This document shows, one piece after another, positions 1 through 5,748 of a stretch of DNA of 6,092 nucleotides. A model generated the notes under the pieces. That model was not told the origin of the DNA. It did not search any database and was given only the letters and a program-made list of their open reading frames with translations. The DNA comes from an uncultured cyanobacterium (GTDB lineage Bacteria; Cyanobacteriota; Cyanobacteriia; CACIAM-69d), in contig CALCTI010000336.1 of assembly GCA_937894105.1 (NCBI GenBank), positions 1 to 6,092 on the forward strand, written 5' to 3'. The translations under genes were made by a program, and so were the position numbers. Within the stretch, counting starts at the first letter, position 1. Every line of letters begins with the position of its first letter.

Positions 1-611
1 TGATGGCGGATACGGTGACCAGTATTGGCGGCGTGCCCCTGTTTGTGGATGAATGGGGCATTGATATGGTTTATGCCGGTGGTCAAAAGGCGTTGAGCTG
101 CCCTCCCGGTATTGCGCCGTTGTCCTTTAGCGATCGCGCCCTCGCCAAATTTAACGCCCGCAAAGACAAAGTACCTAACTGGAATTAGGACTTAACCCTG
201 GTGGGGAAATATTGGCGGAGCGATCGCACCTACCACCACACCGCGCCCATTAATATGAACTACGCCATGCGAGAATGCCTGCGCCTAGTGGCAGAGGAAG
301 GATTAGAAGAGCGCTGGGCTCGCCACCAGACTACCGGTGAGCTTTTATGGGAAGGGCTGGCTGATATGGGCATTGAGTGCCACGTGGCGAAGGAATTCCG
401 GTTGCCCACCCTGACCACCGTAAAAATTCCTGAGGGTGTGGACGGCAAAGCAGTTTGTAAGACCCTGCTGGCAGATTACTACATCGAAATCGGCGGCGGT
501 TTGGGTGAACTGGGCGGTAAGGTTTGGCGTGTGGGGCTGATGGGACACAACAGCCGTCCCGAAACCGTGGTTACCCTGTTGGCAGCGCTGAAGAAGGTGT
601 TGGGTAAGTAG
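1..611 (+). pseudogene. Class V PLP aminotransferase (alanine/serine-glyoxylate type), 3' part, interrupted by an in-frame TAG
   Basis: This is the C-terminal half of a class V aminotransferase of the alanine-glyoxylate/serine-glyoxylate family, often annotated in cyanobacteria as 'soluble hydrogenase 42 kDa subunit'. The 5' part lies outside the window, so the ATG at position 3 is internal. Visible landmarks are the DTVTS segment, whose Asp (9-11) should contact the PLP ring nitrogen; the Schiff-base lysine in GGQKALSCPPG (codon 87-89); YHHTAPIN after the break; and a conserved tail with EIGGGLGEL, GKVWRVGLMG and a stop at 609-611. A TAG at 186-188 falls between KVPNW and DLTLVGKYW, where family members as I recall them read WYLD. 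The downstream frame is unchanged and one base change (TAG to TTG) would restore Leu. It is therefore a recent nonsense mutation, a sequencing error, or a read-through gene. Restart at GTG 201 would give only a 136-residue fragment and has no clear ribosome site. The family assignment is firm; the functional state is not. Confidence 0.85.
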
Positions 612-623
612 CGTTTTACCCTG

Positions 624-645
624 GGGGCGCATTGCCTTACGCCCC
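624..645 (+). terminator. GC-rich hairpin after the aminotransferase (terminator or small interspersed repeat)
   Basis: GGGGCG (624-629) pairs perfectly with CGCCCC (640-645) around a 10-nt loop, starting 12 nt after the aminotransferase stop. There is no T-run after the stem, so it is a poor intrinsic terminator. Short inverted units of the type 'GGGGCGCATTGC...CGCCCCTAC' are scattered through many cyanobacterial genomes, and this could be one of those. Its placement between two genes fits either reading. Confidence 0.4.
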
Positions 646-694
646 TACCATCAGGAAACTTCGGGGCTGCTTGGGTCACTTATCAGTCTTTTTT

Positions 695-1357
695 ATGAAC
701 ACTCAAGGTCATGGAGTGATTAATGTGGCAGCGTTGGGGGCGATCACCGGTCCCGACCTATGGCTGCCTATCTTGGGCGGAGCGCTGTTGCCCGATATTC
801 CAATTTTTATTTTTTACGCCTGGACAAAGGGTGTAGAAAAAATTCCTGATCGCACCATTTGGCAAGAGGCTTATTATCGCCCTTTCTGGCAGGCGGCGGT
901 GGCGGTGGGGCATTCCATTCCGCTGGCGGGAGCGATCGCCATCACCGGTCAAATTATTGGTGAACCGGTTTTAATTTGGCTAGGAATCAGCGCAATTTTG
1001 CACTCTTTAGAAGATTTACCGGTGCATAATCACGACGCCCATCGCCACTTTTTTCCCATTAGCAACTACCGGTTTATTAGCCCCTTTTCCTATTGGGATC
1101 CCCGCCATTACGGTCGCTGGGTTTCCCTGGCAGAATGGGGGCTAGTGTTAATTGCTAGCGCTGTTTTATGGTCTAATATGTCCTCTTGGGCAGGACGCTT
1201 AGTTTTGATTTTAATTAATAGCAGCTACGGCTTCGCTATTTTCTACAGTCGAAATCTGTGGAGAAACTGCACCGAATCGAACTGTTCCCAACCGCAATCT
1301 TCTGAAAGCAATTCGTCAGTAGAAGTGGGAAAATCTAAGGCTTCTTCGAAAGTTTAG
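695..1357 (+). CDS. Histidine-rich polytopic membrane protein, possibly YdjM-like metal-dependent hydrolase family
   Basis: The protein has 220 residues with about four to five hydrophobic stretches, near residues 7-18, 24-42, 67-102, 146-159 and 168-184. It then has a Ser-rich hydrophilic tail (about 190-220) predicted to be disordered. Polar motifs sit among the membrane segments: QGHGVIN (4-10), GALLPDIP (29-36), VGHSIPL (71-77), and a cluster from HSLEDLPVHNHDAHRHFFP (103-121) to SYWDPRHYG (132-140). That cluster could bind a metal. The layout recalls the YdjM family (DUF457) of inner-membrane hydrolases, with an early H, a 'LLPDxD'-like motif and an 'HS' motif. The match is by eye and uncertain, and the substrate is unknown. 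I chose ATG 695 because MNTQGHG begins the conserved-looking part; the frame is open back to TTG 632, but that lies inside the preceding hairpin. No clear ribosome site is visible. The gene converges with the acetyltransferase gene, with 42 nt between the two stops. Confidence 0.75.
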   Translation: MNTQGHGVINVAALGAITGPDLWLPILGGALLPDIPIFIFYAWTKGVEKIPDRTIWQEAYYRPFWQAAVAVGHSIPLAGAIAITGQIIGEPVLIWLGISAILHSLEDLPVHNHDAHRHFFPISNYRFISPFSYWDPRHYGRWVSLAEWGLVLIASAVLWSNMSSWAGRLVLILINSSYGFAIFYSRNLWRNCTESNCSQPQSSESNSSVEVGKSKASSKV

Positions 1358-1399
1358 CTAATAACTTAATCAGCAAAGATTAGAGGAATAGGTGGCAAA

Positions 1400-1918
1400 T
1401 CATAAGCATTTCTCACCTAAAGATTTGCGCATTAAAATTGCTTTTGATTCGTAGCCAAGGGATTGGTAAAGGGCGATCGCCCCAGCATTGTGCCCATATA
1501 CCTGCAAGCTGATTTCTGTCGCTCCCATGGACTGGGCTTCCATTTCCAGATGTTTTAGGAGCGATCGCCCAATGCCCCGCCGCCGATAATCCGGCAAAAC
1601 ATACATCCAAAAGACGTGGGGAAGGCGCTGGCCACTCGCCTGGTCCACCGCCCAACCCCACCACAGTCCGGCGATCGGCAATGGAACAGAAGCTGAAGGC
1701 AGCACCGCTTGATTTTCCAAGTTTTCAGCGTTCTTCGCCGTCACCCACCACAGGGGCGTCTCTCGGGAAAAATGCTGGTTAATTTGATGGTCTAAATGGC
1801 TGAAATCCCTTAGGTGTGGGAACAGTTCTTGGTAGGTGCGAGTAAGCCAACGGAAGAGGCGCGATCGTTCCAGCGACGACCCCACCTGCAATTCATAGCC
1901 TGGCAACAACTCCGTCAA
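1400..1918 (-). CDS. GNAT-family N-acetyltransferase
   Basis: This is a 172-residue, single-domain GCN5-related acetyltransferase, presumed to transfer acetyl from acetyl-CoA to an unknown amine. The acetyl-CoA site (motif A) is clear: VLPDYRRRGIGRSLLKHLE (107-125), with the pyrophosphate-binding RRRGIG at 112-117. Motif B follows as YGHNAGAIALYQSLGYE (141-157), with Asn144 and the usual catalytic-position Tyr151. The N-terminal third (LPGYELQVGSSLERS, then RTYQELFPHLRDFSHL) resembles a group common in cyanobacteria. The start is a TTG at 1918; the frame is closed by a stop at 1967-1969 and has no ATG or GTG in between, while GTG at codon 12 would lose the conserved LPGY. It begins only 5 nt after the stop of the small membrane-protein gene, so the two are probably translationally linked. 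The domain call is secure; the substrate cannot be told. Confidence 0.9.
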   Translation of the reverse strand: MTELLPGYELQVGSSLERSRLFRWLTRTYQELFPHLRDFSHLDHQINQHFSRETPLWWVTAKNAENLENQAVLPSASVPLPIAGLWWGWAVDQASGQRLPHVFWMYVLPDYRRRGIGRSLLKHLEMEAQSMGATEISLQVYGHNAGAIALYQSLGYESKAILMRKSLGEKCL

Positions 1919-1923
1919 CAGAC

Positions 1924-2115
1924 CTATCCCAATAATCCCAACACACAGATCGGCGCTGCCACCGCACTAATGGCGTCATTTCCAATCTCTTCAGAAATTG
2001 GCGCAGGGGCAAGCATATCATCAGGCAAAAAGATCCGTGCACTAACTGCCACTAATGCGATCGCAAACACCAGTACCACTAACAGTGGCGCAATATGCTG
2101 CCGAAGAAAATTCAT
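1924..2115 (-). CDS. Small single-pass membrane protein of unknown function
   Basis: This 63-residue protein starts at ATG 2115. It has a short positive N-terminus (MNFLRQH), a strongly hydrophobic helix at about residues 8-26 (APLLVVLVFAIALVAVSA), then Arg27 and an acidic/proline segment (LPDDMLAPAPISEE). The C-terminal end is mildly hydrophobic (AISAVAAPICVLGLLG). The frame stays open upstream to 2223, but that extension crosses the porin terminator and looks non-coding, while ATG 2115 gives a typical membrane-anchor start. A weak GGA lies about 9 nt before the ATG. It lies immediately upstream of the acetyltransferase gene with a 5-nt gap, which suggests co-transcription. I do not recognise a named family; a small anchor or regulatory peptide is possible. 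Confidence 0.65.
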   Translation of the reverse strand: MNFLRQHIAPLLVVLVFAIALVAVSARIFLPDDMLAPAPISEEIGNDAISAVAAPICVLGLLG

Positions 2116-2221
2116 AGTTAATCCAAAAAATGATCTTAAAAAATGGTGCGGGAAATAATTTAAACAGGGCAACCTTGGTGATTTTAAACGCAGGGCGTAA
2201 GATTTCGGGCAAACCAAACAC

Positions 2222-2256
2222 AAAAAATCCCTCCCTTGAGATTAACAAAGGAGGGA
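2222..2256 (-). terminator. Strong intrinsic terminator of the porin gene
   Basis: On the minus strand an 11-bp stem, TCCCTCCTTTG with CAAGGGAGGGA (one G-U pair), encloses a 7-nt loop and is followed directly by six T's (plus-strand A-run 2222-2227). This is the textbook form of a Rho-independent terminator. It lies 127 nt after the porin stop, so the porin transcript would carry a 3' UTR of that length. It also insulates the small-membrane-protein gene downstream. Confidence 0.85.
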
Positions 2257-2282
2257 CAAGGTGAGGATATTCACGAACAGTG

Positions 2283-2313
2283 GGTGGCACTTCCCCTAGG
2301 GGCGATCGCCACC
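2283..2313. repeat. Nested inverted repeat in the porin 3' UTR
   Basis: GGTGGC (2283-2288) pairs with GCCACC (2308-2313). Between them lies a separate perfect palindrome CCCCTAGGGG (2293-2302), and a GCGATCGC octamer (2302-2309) overlaps the right arm. The plus strand continues TTTTA, but no plus-strand gene ends here. In the porin transcript the element would form a structured 3' UTR hairpin ahead of the main terminator. Confidence 0.45.
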
Positions 2314-2383
2314 TTTTACTCGTCTTAAAAAGAGCATCCAATCACTAAGCCCTATACTCAGGCACTGGATTTAAACGTCCCAT

Positions 2384-4024
2384 TTAGAACGCAAACTCGG
2401 TGCGCAACACACCCAGAATTGCCGTATCTCCATCTTCGTCAGCATTGAAGATTGCCGCCACACCAGGGGTAATGGAGATAAAGTCGTTCAACGCGTAACG
2501 ATAGAGCGCCTCAATGTGGATAGGAGTAAAGTCATCCTCATCCGCACCGTCAGCATTGGTCACCGTAGGAGGCTGCCCAACCAAGATGGCACCAAAGCTA
2601 CCCTCAGAGAACAGGTCGTAGAAGTTTAGACCCACCGCCCAGGTAATTAGGTCCACATCGTCATCTCCATCGCTAGCGTTACGAGCGTTGGTGTAGCCGA
2701 ACCAGCCGTTAATACCAAACTTGGGGCTGAGGGTGAAGTTGGTCTGGAATGCGATGTTGTCGCTGATGATGGAATCCCCATCAAACGGATCGCTCGCGTT
2801 AGCGGTACCAACGCCGGTCAACAGGGCTAAATCAGACCCGGTGTTGGAATAGTAAGAGTTAGCGTAGAACAAACCATCGCTTAATAGTCTGTCGCTGCTG
2901 TAGTAGTTGATACTAGCGCTAGCGGTGTAGCTACCATTGAATAAACCTTCGCCTTCACTGGGGCTTGCCGCTTCGCCAGCGTGATAAGCCGCGTGGAAGG
3001 AGAAATTATCGCTCGGGGACCAGCTCAAACCAAAACCTGCGTCGGCAGGCTGACGTAGAACCGGGTTCCGATCAGCAAACGCGGTGATTGCACCGGAACC
3101 GTCACCGTAGAGGGGACTGCTGTGAACCGGGTGAACGTCGTCAATATCAATACCAACGGGACCGATGATGGCCTCTAACTGGTCGTTGATGGGGAAAGAG
3201 TAGCCTAGGAAGCTCAGTTCAAAGACTGTGCTATCGCCGTCGCCATAGCTCAAAGAACCCAAGCCCGTTGCGTCAGCAAAAGGACTTTGAATTGTGTTGG
3301 ACTCAAGACGAGTGGTTAGGAGGTCATCGCCAGAGAAGCTGGTGTTGAACAGCAAACGGGTCCGCTGACCGAAGGCAACTTCCTCTTGGTCGCTTTGCTC
3401 GTCACCGTCATCATCATCAATACCGCCACCGTGGACGCTAAAGATCACCGAACCTTCTAGCTTGGTGGTGGTGGAGAACTGGTTAGCCTCTAGCTCAGTG
3501 GTGCGCGCCTCTAGGGCATCAACGCGACCTCGCAGCTCAGCCAACTCAGCGGCAAATTCTTCCTGTAGACGCTGTAGAACCTGTAGATCAGCCTTACTGG
3601 CTAAAGGAGAGGTAGAAGCAGCGATCAGTTCATTAACCCGATCCAAACAAGCATTTAAACCAGCGGCAAACTCGTAACGAGTTAGGGCACGGTTACCGCG
3701 GTAGGTCCCGTCGGGATAACCCGCAATACAGCCATAGCGCTCAACCAAGGACTGCAGCGCCTGAAAGGCCCAGTCAGTGGGACGTACATCAGACAGCTGA
3801 GAAACAGAGGTTACTTGATTTAGACCGGGGGTAGCGGCGCGACCGCTGCCCTCTCGCCCGTACTGGGTCAAGGTCTGAAGATCGACACTGCTAGAAATAG
3901 ATGCATCGGTGGGTTCGTTGGCGGCGGCACTTTCCACTACGGCACCGGAGCCAATAACGGCGGCACCGATAACGGAGCTGGCTACCAGCATTTTCAAACG
4001 GAACCCTTGGGAAATAACGGTCAT
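2384..4024 (-). CDS. SLH-domain outer-membrane porin (cyanobacterial iron-uptake porin, SomA/SomB type)
   Basis: The protein has 546 residues, the usual size for this family. In order: a signal peptide (1 to about 35, Arg9/Lys11 then a hydrophobic stretch ending SAAA); a mature N-terminus with an SLH domain (about 70-135: VSQLSDVRPTDWAF, GCIAGYPDGTYRGNRALTRYEF) that in this family binds the cell-wall layer; an alpha-helical coiled coil (about 141-181, from LASKADLQVLQRLQEEF to LEARTTELEAN); then an OprB-like beta barrel ending in EFAF, whose terminal Phe is the standard outer-membrane assembly signal. A short acidic run (203-215) sits just inside the first predicted barrel strand region. I prefer ATG 4024 over TTG 4045 because GAGG lies 9 nt upstream of it. 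The perfect Fur-type palindrome upstream and the iron-binding gene next door support a role in iron passage across the outer membrane. Pore specificity cannot be read from sequence. It contains no GCGATCGC octamer. Confidence 0.93.
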   Translation of the reverse strand: MTVISQGFRLKMLVASSVIGAAVIGSGAVVESAAANEPTDASISSSVDLQTLTQYGREGSGRAATPGLNQVTSVSQLSDVRPTDWAFQALQSLVERYGCIAGYPDGTYRGNRALTRYEFAAGLNACLDRVNELIAASTSPLASKADLQVLQRLQEEFAAELAELRGRVDALEARTTELEANQFSTTTKLEGSVIFSVHGGGIDDDDGDEQSDQEEVAFGQRTRLLFNTSFSGDDLLTTRLESNTIQSPFADATGLGSLSYGDGDSTVFELSFLGYSFPINDQLEAIIGPVGIDIDDVHPVHSSPLYGDGSGAITAFADRNPVLRQPADAGFGLSWSPSDNFSFHAAYHAGEAASPSEGEGLFNGSYTASASINYYSSDRLLSDGLFYANSYYSNTGSDLALLTGVGTANASDPFDGDSIISDNIAFQTNFTLSPKFGINGWFGYTNARNASDGDDDVDLITWAVGLNFYDLFSEGSFGAILVGQPPTVTNADGADEDDFTPIHIEALYRYALNDFISITPGVAAIFNADEDGDTAILGVLRTEFAF

Positions 4025-4095
4025 TACACTTAGCCTCACAACCAATTTTTTTCGCGATCGCCCTCACACCAATGGGACGATCACCAGTTTTCAAA

Positions 4096-4114
4096 GAGAA
4101 TGATAATCATTCTC
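4096..4114. promoter_or_regulatory. Fur box (perfect 19-bp palindrome) upstream of the porin gene
   Basis: GAGAATGATAATCATTCTC is a perfect 9-1-9 inverted repeat and matches the classical Fur consensus GATAATGATAATCATTATC at 17 of 19 positions. Both mismatches are symmetric. Its near edge lies 71 nt before the porin ATG. The minus strand reads TATCAT (4100-4105) inside the box, a 5/6 match to the -10 consensus without a good -35, so bound Fur would block the promoter. Repression by iron and expression under iron starvation is the expected behaviour. Confidence 0.88.
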
Positions 4115-4203
4115 AAGTCTTGCCGTATCCTAACTTAAACAGCGTACCTCTTGGGAAGCCAAGACAGCATCGGTCAAGTCAGAGGAAACAGCGAAGGCTT
4201 TAT

Positions 4204-4236
4204 GGCGATCGCCACAGGTGAACCCTGGCGATCGCC
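4204..4236. repeat. Two GGCGATCGCC palindromes forming one hairpin
   Basis: GGCGATCGCC occurs at 4204-4213 and again at 4227-4236, separated by 13 nt. Each copy is itself palindromic (HIP1 core plus one base each side), and together they can pair as a 10-bp stem with a 13-nt loop. The element lies between the EfeO-like gene's end and the porin promoter, where it could act as a transcript boundary, but it has no T-run. Confidence 0.55.
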
Positions 4237-4286
4237 CTACGCAAGCATAAAATCCGAACCTATCCCCGAAGAATGAAACATTACCC

Positions 4287-4300
4287 CAGGGATAACCCTG
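4287..4300 (-). terminator. Weak hairpin just after the EfeO-like gene
   Basis: CAGGG (4287-4291) and CCCTG (4296-4300) form a perfect 5-bp stem with a 4-nt loop, 5 nt after the stop codon on the minus strand. What follows is GGGTAATGTTTC rather than a T-run, so termination here would be weak or Rho-dependent. Readthrough toward the porin gene remains possible. Confidence 0.3.
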
Positions 4301-4305
4301 AATAA

Positions 4306-5157
4306 TTAGCCTAGTCCTAGGGTGTCCCGAGCTTCCAAAATGGCAGCGCGGAATTCATAGGCAGCCGCAGAAATCTTGCCGCGTTCAGCAATGCTGACCT
4401 GACTGTAGGGAGTCATGCCCACCTGTCCACGAATAGTAAACTCGCTGACGGACGCCAAGCAAGCTTGGTAAGCTGCATCAACACGGTTAGAAACCTTGCT
4501 GGGCAAGCGTGACGCAAAAGGCTTGTACTGGCTGTAAATACCTTTCCAATTGTTGGCAAAGATCAAAATGCTTTGATCAGACCAGGTCTCCTCTTCGCTA
4601 GAAATCTTCTTCGCAGGAACCTCGGTTACCAGAGCAACCATTCCTTCGAAGTTGCTTTCAGCGCTGAAGTTGCTGGAATCATCCAGCTTAGCGGTCAAAG
4701 ACTTAACACTTTCGATGAGCCCGTCAGCGTAGGGAAGGGCAGCCCGTAGGTCACCATCACGGTATAAATAAGCCTCGATACGGTGGAAGCCCTTGAAATC
4801 AGGGGATTCTTCACCGTCGTCAAAGCCGTAAGGGCGAGCATCAATATCAGAGTCTTCATCCTCAAAGCTACCGGCAAACACTTCGATTTGCTCGTAGGGA
4901 GGACGAGAGTCCACATAGGCATTCTTGGCGGCAGCTAAATTGCCAGATGCGATTGCTGTCCTCAGGTCTTGCGCCAAAGGCATCTGCTCACGCACTAGAG
5001 AGCGGAAATAGCCGAGACCTTCTTCAACCTCCGAATTAAAGGCTTTGTTAGCGGACAGGTCAGAGGTGGTAGCGAAGGACAGCGATGTAAAGTTGAGACC
5101 AATTATGGTCACCATCGCCATCACTCCGATCACCAGGGAACGGATTTTAAGCTTCAT
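4306..5157 (-). CDS. Secreted M75/imelysin-domain iron-binding protein, EfeO/EfeM type
   Basis: The protein has 283 residues. A Sec signal peptide (MKLKIRSL, hydrophobic core, likely cut after A29 in LSFA-TT, no lipobox Cys) sends it to the periplasm. The rest is a single EfeO-type M75 domain. Conserved marks are SRPPYEQIEVFAGSFED (84-100), DSDIDARPYG (103-111) and GFHRIEAYLYRDGD (123-136), which carries the HxxE motif (His125, Glu128) thought to bind metal in this family. In the Efe system EfeO binds iron in the periplasm and works with permease EfeU and peroxidase EfeB. E. coli EfeO is larger because it begins with a cupredoxin domain; that domain is absent here, as in EfeM-type proteins. 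Despite the family name it is not expected to be a protease. The Fur-regulated porin is the next gene downstream on the same strand, supporting an iron role. The start ATG has no strong Shine-Dalgarno. Alginate-binding relatives (Algp7) are the main alternative. Confidence 0.88.
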   Translation of the reverse strand: MKLKIRSLVIGVMAMVTIIGLNFTSLSFATTSDLSANKAFNSEVEEGLGYFRSLVREQMPLAQDLRTAIASGNLAAAKNAYVDSRPPYEQIEVFAGSFEDEDSDIDARPYGFDDGEESPDFKGFHRIEAYLYRDGDLRAALPYADGLIESVKSLTAKLDDSSNFSAESNFEGMVALVTEVPAKKISSEEETWSDQSILIFANNWKGIYSQYKPFASRLPSKVSNRVDAAYQACLASVSEFTIRGQVGMTPYSQVSIAERGKISAAAYEFRAAILEARDTLGLG

Positions 5158-5192
5158 GGAATTCTGTCAGTAAATTCTCTGAACAAGCACTG

Positions 5193-5221
5193 AATCTATC
5201 ACGGGGGTCTTTTTGTTGCAA
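5193..5221 (-). promoter_or_regulatory. Candidate sigma-70-type promoter of the EfeO-like gene
   Basis: On the minus strand TTGCAA (5216-5221, 4/6 to the -35 consensus) and TAGATT (5193-5198, 4/6 to the -10 consensus) are separated by exactly 17 nt. Transcription would start near 5186, giving a 5' UTR of about 30 nt. The -35 lies inside the right half of the 23-bp palindrome. The spacing is ideal but both hexamers are modest. Confidence 0.5.
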
Positions 5222-5235
5222 GTCACTTGCAACAA
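5213..5235. promoter_or_regulatory. Perfect 23-bp palindrome, probable operator of the EfeO-like gene
   Basis: The arm TTGTTGCAAGT (5213-5223), a central C, then ACTTGCAACAA (5225-5235) form an 11-1-11 inverted repeat without mismatch, 56-78 nt upstream of the ATG and overlapping the predicted -35. It does not resemble the Fur box of the porin gene. As RNA it could form an 8-bp hairpin with a 7-nt loop, but no T-run follows on either strand, so a protein-binding DNA site is more likely than a terminator. I cannot name the regulator. Confidence 0.6.
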
Positions 5236-5748
5236 GTTCTGAACCATCTCCAGAGCAAATCCAAAAAACTCTCTCTGATGAGCCCTTGAATTAGCCTTGG
5301 CTTCGGCAAATCAAAAAAAACTGTGTTTATCTACACCAATTTAACAGGGAAAACATAGCTGTAAACCTGGCTGTGCAAGGCATTTAGCCCTTAGGCGCAA
5401 TCTTCCTAATTGCAATTACCTTGACGTTGTTGACAATTCCCCACTGCTTTTTCAACACCGGCGTCCTATTGAAATTTATCAGGGGCAGTAGGGTGGCACT
5501 ATAGTTACCAAGGGGCTGATTTCACTGGGCTTTCACAGCTTTATTCCCGTTGAGTTGCGTTTTCTAGGGCACGGCTGAGTAGAGCCCTTGGCGTTTGTCT
5601 GTTCGAAAAAAGCTTTAGATATTTTTTAGAAATTCTTTGTTTAGCATCTGAGGCTACGACAGGGCTGAAACGGAGAGAGGCACAATTTTTAGGGAGAATT
5701 TATTTTGAATAATTCTTTGACGGTTAAAGATACTCCCTTCCTAAACCT
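5236..5748. other. Long intergenic stretch between the EfeO-like and CLC genes
   Basis: About 510 nt without a convincing gene on either strand. It is more AT-rich than its surroundings, especially 5605-5740, and has no GCGATCGC octamer before 5757. Minor structure: the palindrome TAATTGCAATTA (5407-5418), a weak hairpin AGGGC/GCCCT (5566-5570 with 5584-5588), and TATAGT (5501-5506) without a matching -35. The divergent CLC gene must find its promoter here, but I could not fix one. No tRNA or recognised riboswitch was seen. Confidence 0.5.

Noticed and set aside
201..611. Separate 136-residue gene starting at GTG 201
   Set aside because: It is in the same frame as the upstream aminotransferase part and begins in the middle of a conserved segment without a ribosome site, so it is the rest of the same gene.
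1358..1399. Possible bidirectional terminator between convergent genes (TAATC/GATTA at 1367-1382)
   Set aside because: Five AT-rich base pairs with no T-run on either strand.
1814..2158. 114-codon plus-strand frame across the acetyltransferase start and small membrane gene
   Set aside because: Opposite-strand shadow of two better supported genes; product has no recognisable motif or signal.
5213..5235. Palindrome as an intrinsic terminator
   Set aside because: No T-run follows the stem on either strand, and it lies upstream of a gene at the -35 position.
5275..5282. CTGATGAG, the core of a hammerhead ribozyme and also part of the end of fluoride riboswitches, near a CLC gene
   Set aside because: No GAAA box or matching stems for a hammerhead, no GGNGATGG half for a fluoride riboswitch, and it is some 470 nt from the CLC start.
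5407..5418. TAATTGCAATTA palindrome sharing TTGCAA with the 23-bp operator
   Set aside because: Flanking bases do not match the operator arms and the site is about 250 nt from the start codon; too short to call.
5707..5715. GAATAATTC as a possible second Fur half-site before the CLC gene
   Set aside because: Only a 9-bp AT-rich palindrome with no NAT-triplet extension on either side; expected by chance.
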